Notes: generated by a model from the sequence alone, not told the origin. Positions 19,359 through 32,465 are shown, counted from the stretch's first letter. The stretch: DNA of 64,000 nt from Pseudomonas aylmerensis (GCF_001702265.1 NZ_MAUE01000011.1:23545-87544); one strand, 5' to 3'. Numbers and translations are program-made.

Positions 19359-21146
19359 CTAGCCTTCGTTTTTCGCAACCTCAATCCCGTCATTGAACTG
19401 CAACGCCGCCAACCGCGCATACAGCGGATTGTTCGCAATCAACTGCTGATGCGTGCCCACCGCCACCAGCTTGCCCTGGTCCATCACTGCAATGCGGTCC
19501 GCATGTTTCACCGTCGCCAGGCGATGGGCGATCACCAGCGTGGTGCGCCCTTGCATCAATTGCGGCAAGGCCTGCTGGATCAGGTGTTCACTTTGCGCAT
19601 CAAGGGCGCTGGTGGCCTCGTCGAGCAGCAGGATCGGGGCGTCCACCAGCAACGCCCGGGCGATGGCCAGGCGTTGGCGCTGGCCGCCGGAGAGGCCCAT
19701 GCCGCCATCGCCCAGGTGAGTCTGGTAGCCATCGGGCATTTGCAGGATGAAGTCGTGGGCGTGGGCGATCCGCGCGGCAGCTTCGACCTGCTCGCGCGTG
19801 GCGGTCGGGTTGCCGTAGCGGATGTTTTCTTCGACGCTGCCGAAAAACAGCGCCGGGCTCTGCGAGACCAGCGCGAAATGCCGGCGCAGGTCCAGGGGGT
19901 CGAGTTCGGTCAGTGGATGGCCGTCGAGCAGGATGCGGCCGTGCTGGGGATCATAGAAACGCAGCAACAGGTCGAAAATCGTCGACTTGCCCGCGCCGGA
20001 AGGCCCCACCAACGCCAGGGTTTCACCGGGATTGATGGTCAGATTCAGCCCATCGATCGCGTAACTGTCCGGCCGTGACGGGTAGGAAAAACGCAGATCC
20101 TGCAGCTCCATCCGGCCACTGACGCGTTCGGGCAACTGCACACTGCCGCTGGCCGGCGCCTGGATTTCGTTGCTTGACTGCAACAACTCGCCAATCCGCT
20201 CGGCGGCACCCGCCGCACGTTGCAGCTCACCGAGCACTTCGCTGAGGGTGCCCACGGCGCTGCCGACGATCAGGCTATAGAACACAAACGCCGCCAGTTC
20301 GCCGCCGGAAATGCGCCCGCTGATCACGTCCATGCCGCCGACCCAGAGCATCACGCCCACGGCCCCGAGCACCAGCATGATCACCAACGTGATCAACCAG
20401 GCGCGCTGGGTGATGCGTTTGCGCGCCGTGGTAAACGCCTCCTCCACCGTGACGGCAAAGCGCTGCTCATCCTGGACCTGGTGGTTATAGGCTTGCACCG
20501 TCTTGATCTGGCCGAGAGTCTCGGACACATAGCTGCCCACATCGGCGATACGGTCCTGGCTCAGGCGCGACAAGCTGCGCACACGGCGGCCAAAGATCAG
20601 GATCGGCGCCAGCACCAGCGGCAGCGCGATCACCACGATGCTGGTGAGCTTGGGGTTGGTGACAAACAGCAGCACGATGCCGCCAATGACCATCAAGGCA
20701 TTGCGCAGGAACAGCGACAGCGATGAGCCGATCACCGATTGCAGCAAGGTGGTGTCGGTGGTCAGGCGCGACTGGATCTCCGAACTGCGGTTGTTCTCGT
20801 AGAACCCGGGATGCAGGTAGATCAAATGGTTGAACACCTGGCGACGAATGTCAGCCACTACCCGCTCGCCGATCCACGACACCAGGTAAAACCGCGCAAA
20901 CGTGCCCACCGCCAGGCCCACTACCAGCACCATGAACAGGCCAATGGATTGGTTGAGCAGGTGCGGCGACTGGGTCATGAAGCCCTGGTCCACCAGCAGG
21001 CGAATGCCCTGCCCCATCGACAAGGTGATCCCAGCGGTAACGATCAGCGCCAACAGGGCACCGAGGGCCTGCCAGCGGTACGGCGCGATGAAGCGGCTGG
21101 CCAGGCGAATTGCACGGCGTTGACGGACTGAGAACATGGAGGGCAT
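19359..21146 (-). CDS. ABC transporter, fused permease/ATPase (MsbA/LmrA-like exporter)
   Basis: 595 residues, a half-transporter that works as a homodimer in the inner membrane. Six membrane helices are predicted in about residues 20-310 (first ALLALIVTAGITLSMG), followed by the ATPase domain with GPSGAGKST Walker A, LSGGQRQRLAIARALL signature and DEATSALD Walker B. Similar proteins export lipids or hydrophobic drugs; the substrate here is not predictable. ATG at 21146 is used; a GTG directly before it and an ATG four codons on are alternatives. Confidence 0.9.
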   Translation of the reverse strand: MPSMFSVRQRRAIRLASRFIAPYRWQALGALLALIVTAGITLSMGQGIRLLVDQGFMTQSPHLLNQSIGLFMVLVVGLAVGTFARFYLVSWIGERVVADIRRQVFNHLIYLHPGFYENNRSSEIQSRLTTDTTLLQSVIGSSLSLFLRNALMVIGGIVLLFVTNPKLTSIVVIALPLVLAPILIFGRRVRSLSRLSQDRIADVGSYVSETLGQIKTVQAYNHQVQDEQRFAVTVEEAFTTARKRITQRAWLITLVIMLVLGAVGVMLWVGGMDVISGRISGGELAAFVFYSLIVGSAVGTLSEVLGELQRAAGAAERIGELLQSSNEIQAPASGSVQLPERVSGRMELQDLRFSYPSRPDSYAIDGLNLTINPGETLALVGPSGAGKSTIFDLLLRFYDPQHGRILLDGHPLTELDPLDLRRHFALVSQSPALFFGSVEENIRYGNPTATREQVEAAARIAHAHDFILQMPDGYQTHLGDGGMGLSGGQRQRLAIARALLVDAPILLLDEATSALDAQSEHLIQQALPQLMQGRTTLVIAHRLATVKHADRIAVMDQGKLVAVGTHQQLIANNPLYARLAALQFNDGIEVAKNEG

Positions 21147-21392
21147 CACCTGATCGGAAAGGGTTGGTACCTGCGTCCTTACATGGGGGGAACTTGCGCG
21201 AATAACAATGAGTCAGGTTAATTATGCCCGCCGATGCTGGCCCCTAGAGGCTATCGGTCTAACGCCCGGCTGGAAATCCACAGTGGTTTCTGGTGGACTG
21301 GGTGTTCGAACCGCTGACTGTGCAAGGAGTTGTAACAGCTTGGTCACGCGGGGGGTTCAGAGTAGGTACACAACCTGATGAGGAGACAGGCC

Positions 21393-21566
21393 ATGACCTT
21401 GCAAAACAGCAGCGACGCCAAAATTGAAGTGATCCGCCAACCGCAACAGTTGCCTTGCTCGTACATCGACGCCACGGGCCGCGAAGTGCAGATTACCGAA
21501 GAGATGATCCAGCAAGCCTGCAGCGAGCTGGAACAACGACTGGTCAAGCCTGCCCAGCAAGGCTGA
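21393..21566 (+). CDS. Small conserved Pseudomonas protein (PA1571-like)
   Basis: 57 residues starting MTLQNSSDAKIEVIRQPQ. It has no signal or membrane segment; the second half (REVQITEEMIQQACSELEQR) is an amphipathic helix. I recall a conserved Pseudomonas family named after PA1571 with this pattern; function unknown. AGGAG lies seven bases before the ATG and an intrinsic terminator follows the stop by 19 bp, so it is a self-contained transcript. Upstream 21150-21392 has no other gene. Confidence 0.75.
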   Translation: MTLQNSSDAKIEVIRQPQQLPCSYIDATGREVQITEEMIQQACSELEQRLVKPAQQG

Positions 21567-21585
21567 AGCGCCCACGCTCTTTTAG

Positions 21586-21611
21586 AACCGGCCCAGGTGG
21601 CCGGTTTTTTT
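21586..21611 (+). terminator. Intrinsic terminator of the 57-codon gene
   Basis: AACCGGCC (21586-21593) pairs with GGCCGGTT (21599-21606) over a 5-nt loop, followed by a run of T residues to 21611. Confidence 0.88.
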
Positions 21612-21649
21612 ATGCCCGCCACCCTGTAGGAGCGACCCGCAAGTCGAGG

Positions 21650-22792
21650 TCAGAGCAATTCTGCGCCGAGGGCCGAGACCATAGCCGAGAGCGCGGCAGA
21701 TTCCCCATTGATACGCACCTTCAGCGCGTCAATCTCGCGCCGCGCCGGGTAGCCCTTGCGTAACAGGTCGAACGCCTTGCGCTGTTCTTCCACGGTGCCC
21801 ACCAGGCTACGGCGGAAATCCGCATCATCACGGCGCGGGTCGTACACGCTGCGGCACAAGGTGGCCAGGGCCCAGGCCGGATCGGTGGCCGCGTTCAAAT
21901 GCACCTCGGCCAGCCAGGGCGCTGGCAGCAGGTCGTTCAACAGAATCACCGGTTCCTGACCCAGGTAGGCACAGAACGCCTGGTAGATCTGCGCCGTGCC
22001 GCGCTGCCGGCCATCCAGGCTGTAGCCGGCAATGTGCGGGGTGGCCAGTACGCACAGGTCGGCCAGGTCGACGTCCACTTCCGGCTCGCCTTCCCACACA
22101 TCCAGCACCGCTTGCAGGTCTTCGCGCGCCAGCAGGACTTCGCGCAGGGCGGCATTGTCGACCACCGGGCCGCGGCTGGCGTTGATCAGCCAGGTGCCCG
22201 GTTTAAGCTGCTCGAGGCGCTGGCGGTCGAACAGGTGCCAGGTGGAGCCATTGCCGGACTTGGTCAGCGGCGTGTGCAGGCTGATCACGTCGCACTGCTC
22301 GATAATCTGCTCCAGGCTGACGTAATCGCCGTCTTCGGCAATCTGGCGTGGCGGGTCGCACACCTGCACGTTCCAGCCCAAGCCCTTGAGTACCTTGACC
22401 AACCGCCCGCCCACTTCACCGGCGCCGACCACACCGTAGGTTCGCTGGTTAAGGTCGGCGCCTTCGATCTCGGCCAGCGTCTGCAGGCTGCCCAGCACGT
22501 AATCGACCACGCCGCGCGCGTTGCAGCCCGGCGCGCTGGACCACTGGATGCCCGCCTGCCGGAAATACTCCAGGTCCAGGTGGTCGGTGCCGATGGTGCA
22601 GGTGCCGATAAAGCGCACGTTGCTGCCTTCGAGCAGCGCACGGTTGACGTTGGTCACCGAGCGCACCAGCAGCACGTCGGCCTGCTCGACCGTGGCGCGG
22701 TCGATGGAACGGCCGGGCACGCGGCGAATCTCGCCAAACCCTTCGAAGAATGCATCGAGCAGCGGGATATTTTCGTCGGCAACAATCAACAT
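21650..22792 (-). CDS. pdxB: Erythronate-4-phosphate dehydrogenase PdxB
   Basis: 380 residues. PdxB oxidises 4-phosphoerythronate in the DXP-dependent vitamin B6 pathway. It has the D-2-hydroxyacid dehydrogenase fold with the start [20 protein letters not shown], a Rossmann motif [19 protein letters not shown] near 118-136, and the PdxB-specific C-terminal dimerisation domain. Catalytic Arg, Glu and His follow in [19 protein letters not shown] and [12 protein letters not shown] lies six bases before the ATG. Divergent from the MATE gene. Confidence 0.96.
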   Translation of the reverse strand: MLIVADENIPLLDAFFEGFGEIRRVPGRSIDRATVEQADVLLVRSVTNVNRALLEGSNVRFIGTCTIGTDHLDLEYFRQAGIQWSSAPGCNARGVVDYVLGSLQTLAEIEGADLNQRTYGVVGAGEVGGRLVKVLKGLGWNVQVCDPPRQIAEDGDYVSLEQIIEQCDVISLHTPLTKSGNGSTWHLFDRQRLEQLKPGTWLINASRGPVVDNAALREVLLAREDLQAVLDVWEGEPEVDVDLADLCVLATPHIAGYSLDGRQRGTAQIYQAFCAYLGQEPVILLNDLLPAPWLAEVHLNAATDPAWALATLCRSVYDPRRDDADFRRSLVGTVEEQRKAFDLLRKGYPARREIDALKVRINGESAALSAMVSALGAELL

Positions 22793-22930
22793 GGCAGGCT
22801 CCTTTGGCGGATCAGCAGTGTACAGGCATCACAGCCGTCGCTTACAAATCGCTAACACAGGTTTTTTCCTGACCGTTGCGTCAAGGCGTAGAATCCGCCG
22901 TCCTTGCGCTGCTCGACTGGACATTTGTAC

Positions 22931-24325
22931 GTGAACACTGCCACCGCTCCCCTTACCCGCCCCGCCCGCATCAGCCGGGAAGTGCGCGGCCTGCTGACGC
23001 TGGCCCTGCCGATCATGATCGGCCAACTGGCCACCACCGCGATGAGTTTTGTCGATGCGGTGATGGCCGGGCGCGTCAGCCCCCAGGACCTGGCGGCAGT
23101 GGGCCTGGGCAACTCGATCTGGATCCCGGTGTACCTGCTGATGACCGGTACGCTCCTGGCGACCACGCCAAAAGTTGCCCAGCGCTACGGTGCCGGGCAG
23201 TTCAGCGAGATCGGTCCGCTGGTGCGCCAATCACTGTGGCTGGCGGTGGTGGTCGGCATCAGCGCGGCCCTGTTGCTGCTCTGCGCCGAACCGATCCTGC
23301 ACGCGATGAAGGTCGAGCCCGACCTGATCAAGCCCTCCATGGGCTACCTGCACGGCATCGCCGCCGGCATGCCGGCCATTGCGCTGTATTACGTGCTGCG
23401 CTGTTTCAGCGATGGCCTGGGCCGCACGCGACCGAGCATGGTCATGGGTCTGTGCGGGCTGGCGCTGAACATTCCACTGAACTACATCTTCATCTACGGC
23501 CACCTCGGCGTGCCCGCCATGGGCGGCGTGGGCTGCGGCTGGGCCACGGCGATTGCGATGTGGGTGATGATGCTCGGCCTGGCCGTTTGGACCCGCTGGG
23601 GCCCGGCCTACCAGAGCAGTGAGCTGTTCACGCGCTTTGACTGGCCGCAGTGGGCGGTGATCAAGCGCGTACTGGGGATCGGCTTGCCGATCGGTATCGC
23701 GATCTTCGCCGAATCGAGCATCTTTGCGGTGATCGCGCTGCTGATCGGCAGCCTGGGCGCCACGGTGGTGTCCGGGCACCAGATCGCCCTGAACGTCAGC
23801 TCCCTGGTGTTCATGATCCCCTACTCCCTGAGCATGGCCGTCACCGTGCGCGTCGGCCAGGCCCTGGGGCGCGGCGAGCCGCGTGAAGCGCGCTTCGCCG
23901 CCGGGGTCGGGATGGGCACGGCGCTGGCGTATGCCTGCCTGTCCTGCAGCCTGATGCTGGTGTTCCGCGAGCAGATCGCGACGATCTACACCCCGGACCC
24001 GATCGTGATCCACCTGGCTTCGACGCTGATCGTGTTCTCGGCGCTGTTCCAGTTCTCGGATTCGATCCAGGTCACCGCCGCCGGCGCCCTGCGGGGTTAC
24101 CAGGACACCCGCGTGACCATGGTGCTGACGCTGTTTGCCTATTGGGGCGTGGGGCTGCCGGTGGGGTATGCGCTGGGCCTGACCAACTGGCTCGGCGAAC
24201 CCAGCGGCCCGAGCGGTTTGTGGCAGGGGCTGATCGTCGGCCTGAGCTGTGCGGCGGGGATGTTGCTGGTGCGCCTGGCGCGCAGTGCACGCCGGCGCAT
24301 TCGCCTAGAGAAGGCGCGGGGTTAA
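22931..24325 (+). CDS. MATE family multidrug efflux protein (NorM-like)
   Basis: 464 residues with about twelve membrane helices in two six-helix bundles; the first begins [25 protein letters not shown] proteins expel cationic drugs in exchange for Na+ or H+. The GTG at 22931 is taken as start ([17 protein letters not shown] is a plausible cytosolic leader); a TTG 27 bp upstream is an alternative. A TAGAAT -10-like hexamer lies at 22890. The 3' end overlaps the convergent tusA gene by 4 bp. Confidence 0.88.
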   Translation: MNTATAPLTRPARISREVRGLLTLALPIMIGQLATTAMSFVDAVMAGRVSPQDLAAVGLGNSIWIPVYLLMTGTLLATTPKVAQRYGAGQFSEIGPLVRQSLWLAVVVGISAALLLLCAEPILHAMKVEPDLIKPSMGYLHGIAAGMPAIALYYVLRCFSDGLGRTRPSMVMGLCGLALNIPLNYIFIYGHLGVPAMGGVGCGWATAIAMWVMMLGLAVWTRWGPAYQSSELFTRFDWPQWAVIKRVLGIGLPIGIAIFAESSIFAVIALLIGSLGATVVSGHQIALNVSSLVFMIPYSLSMAVTVRVGQALGRGEPREARFAAGVGMGTALAYACLSCSLMLVFREQIATIYTPDPIVIHLASTLIVFSALFQFSDSIQVTAAGALRGYQDTRVTMVLTLFAYWGVGLPVGYALGLTNWLGEPSGPSGLWQGLIVGLSCAAGMLLVRLARSARRRIRLEKARG

Positions 24326-24573
24326 TCGGCCTTCTTGCGGATCCAGTACAGGTACGTGCCGGCCTGCTCCTGCTGATCCACCAGTTCGTGATCGAGGAAC
24401 ACGCAGAACTTGGGGATATCGCGACGCGTCGACGGGTCGGTCGCGATGACCTTGAGCAAGCCGCCGGCCGGCAGGTCGCGGATGTGCTGGTGCAGCATCA
24501 TCACCGGCTCCGGGCAGTTGAGGCCGGTGGCGTCCAAGGTCGCGTCGACAGGCAAATCAACAGACTGATTCAT
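24322..24573 (-). CDS. tusA: TusA/SirA family sulfur carrier protein
   Basis: 83 residues. The family motif with the sulfur-accepting cysteine is [17 protein letters not shown] (Cys near residue 19, in CPEP). TusA relays persulfide sulfur for tRNA 2-thiouridine synthesis. The second ATG of an ATG-ATG start is preferred for spacing to AGGAG. It sits upstream-tail to the MATE gene (4-bp overlap of stop regions) and downstream of rlmM on the same strand, a pairing remembered from P. aeruginosa. Confidence 0.9.
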   Translation of the reverse strand: MNQSVDLPVDATLDATGLNCPEPVMMLHQHIRDLPAGGLLKVIATDPSTRRDIPKFCVFLDHELVDQQEQAGTYLYWIRKKAD

Positions 24574-24601
24574 CATTTACTCCTAAATCCAGCCTGCTCC
24601 A

Positions 24602-24695
24602 CTCTGGGAGCGGGCTTGCCCGCGATGACGGGGCACATTCAACATAAATTTCGACCGTTATACCGCTTTCGCCGGCAAGCCAGCGCCTGCCTTTG
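24602..24695. repeat. REP palindrome pair, mixed sub-types
   Basis: GGGAGCGGGCTTGCCCGCGA at the left and TTCGCCGGCAAGCCAGCGCC at the right form an imperfect inverted pair between rlmM and tusA. The arms belong to slightly different REP sub-types, which suggests divergence after insertion. Confidence 0.7.
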
Positions 24696-24698
24696 ATC

Positions 24699-25775
24699 TC
24701 AGCGGCCTTTAGATTTCTTTACATCGACCAACCGACGCAGGTGGCACGTCACTTCCTCGCGGTCGTGGTACAGCTGCTTGCAGCCAATCTCCACGCGGAT
24801 GCCACGCGCCTTGAAGCCGTCCTCGATGCGCTCCAGCAAACGCTTCACTTCGGCGTAGCGCTGCTTCATCGGCAACTTCAGGTTGACCACCGCCTCGCGA
24901 CAATGCCCTTCACCGATCCAGGTTTCCAGCAGGGCTGCGTTACGCGCCGGCTTTTCGACGATGTCGCAGACCATCCAGTCCACCGGCTGCTTGGGCACGA
25001 AGGTGAAGCCGTCAGCCATCAAGTGCTGCACCAGACCGGTGTCCATCAGGCTTTCGGCCATCGGGCCGTTGTCGATGGCGGTCACCAGCATGCCACGATT
25101 GACCAGTTGCCAGGTCCAGCCGCCGGGCGCTGCGCCGAGGTCGACGCCGGTCATGTCGCCGTGCAGGCGTTCATCCCACTGGTCGCGAGGGATGAAGTGG
25201 TGCCAAGCCTCTTCCAGCTTCAGGGTCGAGCGGCTGGGTGCTTCACGCGGAAACTTCAGGCGCGGGATGCCCATCGGCCACATTGCCGAGTTGTTCGACT
25301 CGGCCAGGCCCATGAACACTTCGCGGCCACTCTTGAAAGTCAGCAGCAGGCGCGGCTTGCTCGGGTCGTCCACCAGCTTGCCGGCATTGAGCAGGGCTTT
25401 GCGCAGGTGCACTTCGAATTTCTTGCAGAAGTTCGAGAGTTCCTTGCCGTCATTGGTGTCGACCATCTCCAGCCACAGGCTGCCGCACACCGGAAACTCG
25501 CGCAGGTGGGTGAGGATCACGCTGATGCGGTCGGTTTCCGGCAGGTCGATGAACACCCCGCGCGCCCACTGCCTTGGGAAGATCAGCTCGGCAAAGCGCT
25601 GGCCGTGCATCAGGCGCTGGGCGCCGTCTTCTTCGGTGCAGACAAATTCGGCGCAGGCGCTGCCGGTCTTGGCCTTGGCGTAGCCGGAAACGTTCAGGCG
25701 CGCGGCGTGTTCCGCGATCTCGGAACAGACTTCGCCTTCAAAACCCGGGCGGCAGTGCATAAAAAGGGTGTTCAT
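24699..25775 (-). CDS. rlmM: 23S rRNA 2'-O-ribose methyltransferase RlmM (C2498)
   Basis: 358 residues. RlmM methylates the ribose of C2498 in 23S rRNA. An N-terminal THUMP domain is followed by an RrmJ-like Rossmann methyltransferase domain with the SAM motif VDLGAAPGGWTWQLV and the catalytic Asp/Lys positions (AIDNGPM; VDWMVCDIVEKP; VVNLKLPMK). The ATG at 25775 gives the conserved MNTLFMHCRPGFEGE start and has AGGAG upstream; the open frame extends six codons further. Confidence 0.95.
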   Translation of the reverse strand: MNTLFMHCRPGFEGEVCSEIAEHAARLNVSGYAKAKTGSACAEFVCTEEDGAQRLMHGQRFAELIFPRQWARGVFIDLPETDRISVILTHLREFPVCGSLWLEMVDTNDGKELSNFCKKFEVHLRKALLNAGKLVDDPSKPRLLLTFKSGREVFMGLAESNNSAMWPMGIPRLKFPREAPSRSTLKLEEAWHHFIPRDQWDERLHGDMTGVDLGAAPGGWTWQLVNRGMLVTAIDNGPMAESLMDTGLVQHLMADGFTFVPKQPVDWMVCDIVEKPARNAALLETWIGEGHCREAVVNLKLPMKQRYAEVKRLLERIEDGFKARGIRVEIGCKQLYHDREEVTCHLRRLVDVKKSKGR

Positions 25776-25930
25776 CAACTCTCCTGGTAACACGCTTGCT
25801 GTAGCGCAAGGCCTGTCATGAAAACGCGCGCATGATAGCCGAGTTCGGAACCTTGGTTCTGTCCATAGAGTCCAGTAATTAGCCAGCTACTGAAAACAGG
25901 GCTAGTTTGAAAGCTCTGTTCGTCCCGTCA

Positions 25931-25950
25931 GGTCCGTAGCCGTGCGGACC
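25931..25950 (+). promoter_or_regulatory. Hairpin in acnA leader
   Basis: GGTCCG (25931-25936) pairs with CGGACC (25945-25950) across an 8-nt loop, ending three bases before the AAGGAG ribosome-binding site of acnA. It could influence translation, but no ligand or protein is assigned. Confidence 0.5.
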
Positions 25951-25965
25951 ATAAGGAGTCATGTA

Positions 25966-28707
<2,742 letters not shown>

Positions 28708-28727
28708 GCAACCCTGCAAAACCAACT

Positions 28728-28818
28728 GTGGGAGCGGGCTTGCTCGCGAATGCGGTGGATCAGTCAAGAATGTATCGACTGACACTCCGCATTCGCGGGC
28801 AAGCCCGCTCCCACAGTT
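28728..28818. repeat. REP palindrome pair (GAGCGGGCTTGCTCGCGA family)
   Basis: GTGGGAGCGGGCTTGCTCGC at the left and GGCAAGCCCGCTCCCACAG at the right flank about 50 bp with an internal CAGTC/GACTG pair. Located between convergent acnA and lpxO-like genes, where no T-rich terminator is visible. Confidence 0.85.
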
Positions 28819-28834
28819 TCGAGCGCATTTGAGA

Positions 28835-29773
28835 TCAGCCGAACAACCACTTCCACAACAGCACCAGCACCACTACCGCCAGCACCGGCCGTGCAATGCG
28901 GTAGGCCTTGGGATGCTTGCGCTTCCACTGCTTGACCACACCGCTGAACTTGTCGCTGAAGGTCTTGCTCCAGGCGTACGCCTGGTTGATGCCGCCGACG
29001 CGCTCGTCATCGAGGTTCTGCGGCGCGGTGGCGCGGCCCAGTTGCTTGCTGACCCAGCGGTTGACGCGGGTCATCAGGCGGTTGCTCAAGGGGCGCTCGA
29101 TGTCGCAGAACAGGATGACGCGGGTCTTTTCCGTCTCGTTCTTCACCCAGTGCACATACGTTTCGTCGAACATCACGTCTTCACCGTCGCGCCAGGCGTA
29201 CACCTGGCCATCGACGAAGATGCGGCAGTCGTCGGAGTTCGGCGTGGACAGGCCCAGGTGATAGCGCAGCGAACCGGCAAACGGGTCGCGGTGGGGGTTG
29301 AGGTGGCTGCCGCCTGGCAACAGCGCGAACATCGCGCCCTTGACGTTGGGGATGCTGCTCACCAGCGCCACGGTTTTCGGGCACAGCGCCTCGGCCGATG
29401 GCAGGGGTTTGTCGTACCACTTGAGGTAGAAACGCTTCCAGCCCTTCTTGAAGAACGAACCGAACCCGGCGTCGTTGTTCTTTTCGGCGGCGCGGATGTA
29501 CCCCTCGTCGAACAGGTGCATGGCCTCTTCGCGGATCACTTCCCAGTTGTCCTTGAGCACATCCAGTTCCGGGAATTTGCTGCGGTCCAGGTAGGGCTTG
29601 GACGGCACGGCGGAGAACAGGTACATCAGGGCGTTATACGGGGCGAACAGCGCCGAATGGTTGACGAACTGGCGCAACATCGGCAAACGGGCCTTGCCGC
29701 GCAGGTGCACATACAGCGTGCTGCCGATAAACAACGCCAGCACCGACAGTTTGGCGGCCAAAGAAAAGGTCAT
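28835..29773 (-). CDS. lpxO: Aspartyl/asparaginyl beta-hydroxylase family, LpxO-type lipid A hydroxylase
   Basis: 312 residues with an N-terminal membrane helix (MTFSLAAKLSVLALFIGSTL) and a second hydrophobic helix at the C-terminus (ARPVLAVVVLVLLWKWLFG). The catalytic domain shows the 2-oxoglutarate/Fe(II) dioxygenase ligands in LNPHRDP (His, Asp), with a second conserved His in ETYVHW and Arg in KTRVILFCDIE. LpxO enzymes add the 2-hydroxyl to secondary lauroyl chains of lipid A. AGGAG is seven bases before the ATG. Enzyme family is secure; lipid A as substrate is inferred. Confidence 0.85.
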   Translation of the reverse strand: MTFSLAAKLSVLALFIGSTLYVHLRGKARLPMLRQFVNHSALFAPYNALMYLFSAVPSKPYLDRSKFPELDVLKDNWEVIREEAMHLFDEGYIRAAEKNNDAGFGSFFKKGWKRFYLKWYDKPLPSAEALCPKTVALVSSIPNVKGAMFALLPGGSHLNPHRDPFAGSLRYHLGLSTPNSDDCRIFVDGQVYAWRDGEDVMFDETYVHWVKNETEKTRVILFCDIERPLSNRLMTRVNRWVSKQLGRATAPQNLDDERVGGINQAYAWSKTFSDKFSGVVKQWKRKHPKAYRIARPVLAVVVLVLLWKWLFG

Positions 29774-29924
29774 GCAGCAACTCCTGGAAATAAGCGCCTG
29801 GCCAACAGCAGACGTAGCAGCCGGCCATGATAAACAGTTGGGCCATTATGCAGAAGGCCCGAGCTGACCGGCTGACACAAATCAAACATTGCAAGCAACG
29901 CGGGTGGGGCAGCGGATCTCATAT

Positions 29925-30190
29925 GGTGACTGGGCTTCCCGTGGTGGCCGAACCTGTTGTGGCTAGTGCGGGCTTATTGTGGTGAGCGGGCTTGCCCCGC
30001 GTTGGGGCGCGAAGCGGCCCTGAAACCATTCACCGCGTTCCTCCCTGCAAAAACCCGCTGGATTGATTGGGGCCGCTTCGCAGCCCAACGCGGGGCAAGC
30101 CCGCTCACCACAGGAAGCGAAAAGCGCGCTCACGACAAATCAACAATAAGCCTGCTCACCCCATCAAACCTGCTCACCACAAAACAACCA
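29925..30190. repeat. REP pair with degenerate head ladder
   Basis: Degenerate heads (GTGACTGGGCTTCCCGTGGT, TGGCTAGTGCGGGCTTATTG) precede an intact GTGGTGAGCGGGCTTGCCCC at about 29978; the opposite arm CAACGCGGGGCAAGCCCGCT lies at 30087. From 30115 decayed copies (AAGCGCGCTCACGACAAATC, AATAAGCCTGCTCACC, CAAACCTGCTCACCAC) continue to the cysK stop. No gene is visible in this 417-bp gap. Confidence 0.8.
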
Positions 30191-31165
30191 TCAAGCCTGG
30201 TTTTCCTGCTCGGTAAACAAATCGCTGAACAGCATGCTCGACAGGTAGCGCTCACCGGAGTCCGGCAAAATGACTACGATAGTCTTGCCCTGCATTTCCG
30301 GCTTCTCCGCCAGACGCACGGCCACGGCCATCGCCGCCCCGCAGGAGATTCCGCAGAGGATGCCTTCTTCCTGCATCAGGCGCAGGGCCATGGCCTTGGA
30401 CTCTTCGTCGGTCACCAGCTCCACGCGGTCGACCATCGACAAATCCAGGTTCTTCGGCACAAAACCGGCGCCAATGCCCTGGATCTTGTGCGAACTCGGC
30501 TTGATCTCTTCACCGGCCAGGGCCTGGGTGATCACCGGCGATACAAGCGGCTCCACGGCCACCGACAGAATCGGCTTGCCCGCGGTGTTCTTGATATAGC
30601 GCGACACGCCGGTGATCGTGCCGCCGGTGCCCACGCCTGCGACCAGCACGTCGACGGCGCCATCGGTGTCATTCCAGATTTCCGGGCCGGTGGTTTTTTC
30701 GTGGATCGCCGGGTTGGCCGGGTTTTCGAACTGGCCTGGCATGAAGTACTGGGCCGGGTCACTGGCGACGATTTCAGCGGCTTTGGCGATGGCCCCTGGC
30801 ATGCCCTTGGCCGGCTCGGTCAGCACCAGCTCGGCGCCGAGGGCCTTGAGCACCTTGCGGCGCTCGATACTCATCGACGCCGGCATGGTCAGCAGCAGCT
30901 TGTAGCCACGGGCAGCGGCAACGAACGCCAGGCCGATACCGGTGTTGCCGGAGGTAGGTTCGACGATGGTCATGCCCGGCTTGAGTTTGCCGGTGCTTTC
31001 GGCGTCCCAGATCATGTTTGCGCCAATGCGGCACTTCACCGAGTAACCCGGGTTACGCCCTTCGATCTTGGCCAGGATGGTCACGCCACGCGGGGCGATG
31101 CGGTTGATCTGGACCAGGGGCGTGTTACCGATGGAGTGCGCGTTGTCTGCAAAGATGCGGCTCAT
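30191..31165 (-). CDS. cysK: Cysteine synthase A (O-acetylserine sulfhydrylase)
   Basis: 324 residues. CysK makes L-cysteine from O-acetylserine and sulfide with pyridoxal phosphate. The PLP-binding Lys44 is in GYSVKCRIG, the substrate loop TSGNTGIG is at 71-78, and the phosphate-binding GTGGTITG lies near 175-182. It is divergent from the DUF748 gene, the order remembered for PA2709-PA2706 in P. aeruginosa. Confidence 0.96.
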   Translation of the reverse strand: MSRIFADNAHSIGNTPLVQINRIAPRGVTILAKIEGRNPGYSVKCRIGANMIWDAESTGKLKPGMTIVEPTSGNTGIGLAFVAAARGYKLLLTMPASMSIERRKVLKALGAELVLTEPAKGMPGAIAKAAEIVASDPAQYFMPGQFENPANPAIHEKTTGPEIWNDTDGAVDVLVAGVGTGGTITGVSRYIKNTAGKPILSVAVEPLVSPVITQALAGEEIKPSSHKIQGIGAGFVPKNLDLSMVDRVELVTDEESKAMALRLMQEEGILCGISCGAAMAVAVRLAEKPEMQGKTIVVILPDSGERYLSSMLFSDLFTEQENQA

Positions 31166-31289
31166 GACGGGTCCTTAAGGCAATTTCAAGAAGGTCACAA
31201 GGGTATGCCTCGTCCACCAAGGCGTCCAGTCAGAGGAACGTTGCGCCCACCCGGGCGGTCCATCGCCTATACCGTTGGAGAACCTGACC

Positions 31290-32366
31290 ATGAGACGTCG
31301 CTACAGTTGGCCACTCTGGACCTTCGCCGCCCTGGTGGTGGTGCTGGTTGCTATCGACCTGGCCCTGCCCTACCTGGTGCGCAACTATTTGAATGACAAA
31401 CTCGCCGACATGGGCGACTACCGTGGCCAGGTCACCGACGTGGACGTGGCCCTGTGGCGCGGCGCGTACAGGATCAACGGCCTGCAGATCGTCAAGGTCG
31501 ACGGCAAGGTGCCGGTACCGTTCGTCAAGGCGCCGTTGATCGACCTGGCAGTGAGCTGGCATTCGCTGTGGTACGACCATGCGGTGGTGGCTGAGGTGCA
31601 GTTCGTCAATCCCGAGGTCAATTTCGTCGATGGCGGGGCCAACAAGCAGGCGTCCCAGACCGGTAAAGGCACCGACTGGCGCGCGCAATTGAGCAAACTG
31701 CTGCCGATCACCCTCAACGAAGTGCGCATCCAGGACGGCAAGATCGCCTTCCACAACTTCAGCTCCAAACCGCCGGTGAACATCAATGCCACGTCGGTCA
31801 ACGCCAGCTTCTATAACCTCACCAACGTGGTCGACGTCAAAGGCAAGCGCGATGCCCGCTTCGACGGCAAGGCCCTGCTGCAAGGCCAGGCGCCCCTGGA
31901 AGCGACCGCCACGTTTGACCCGCTGAGCAACTTCGAAGACTTCGAATTCCGCTTTCGCGCCAGGGACCTGCAACTGCGCCGCATGAATGATTTCGCGTCG
32001 GCGTACGGCAAGTTCGACTTCAAGGCCGGTACCGGTGATGTGGTGATCGAGGCCCAGGCGGAAAAAGGCCAGTTGACCGGCTACATCAAGCCGCTGATGC
32101 GCAATGTGGAAGTCTTCGATTGGCAACAGGACGTCGAAAACAAGGACAAGAACATCTTCCGCTCGATCTGGGAGGCCGTAGTCGGCGCCAGCGAGACGGT
32201 GCTGAAGAACCAGGCCAAGAACCAGTTCGCCACCCGCGTGGAGCTGAGTGGCAGCGTGCATCAGCAGAATGTCAGCGCGTTCTCCGCGTTTTTGGCGATT
32301 TTGCGCAATGGCTTCATCCAGGCATTCAACGCGCGCTATGAACAACCCAAGCCATCGGCGGATTGA
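31290..32366 (+). CDS. DUF748 / AsmA-like envelope protein
   Basis: 358 residues with an N-terminal membrane anchor (WTFAALVVVLVAIDLALPYL, about 8-27) and a periplasmic beta-rich domain typical of DUF748 (LWRGAYRINGLQI; LLPITLNEVRIQDGKI). AsmA-like proteins are linked to phospholipid traffic or outer-membrane maintenance; this one has no demonstrated function. The ATG at 31290 has GGAG about nine bases upstream; a TTG at 31275 is an unlikely alternative. Followed after 99 bp by the MoxR gene. Confidence 0.85.
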   Translation: MRRRYSWPLWTFAALVVVLVAIDLALPYLVRNYLNDKLADMGDYRGQVTDVDVALWRGAYRINGLQIVKVDGKVPVPFVKAPLIDLAVSWHSLWYDHAVVAEVQFVNPEVNFVDGGANKQASQTGKGTDWRAQLSKLLPITLNEVRIQDGKIAFHNFSSKPPVNINATSVNASFYNLTNVVDVKGKRDARFDGKALLQGQAPLEATATFDPLSNFEDFEFRFRARDLQLRRMNDFASAYGKFDFKAGTGDVVIEAQAEKGQLTGYIKPLMRNVEVFDWQQDVENKDKNIFRSIWEAVVGASETVLKNQAKNQFATRVELSGSVHQQNVSAFSAFLAILRNGFIQAFNARYEQPKPSAD

Positions 32367-32465
32367 GCCTGACCGGCCATTCAGAGACTGAATAACCCGT
32401 CTGCGTTCACAGTCGCCGGGGCCGCGCGGTATAGTCCGGGCATTGATGAATTCGAGGAATGACCG

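Noticed and set aside
24322..24325. Overlap of the MATE and tusA genes as a sign of a wrong stop codon
   Set aside because: A 4-bp overlap of convergent stops is compatible with both proteins being full length, so no error is implied.
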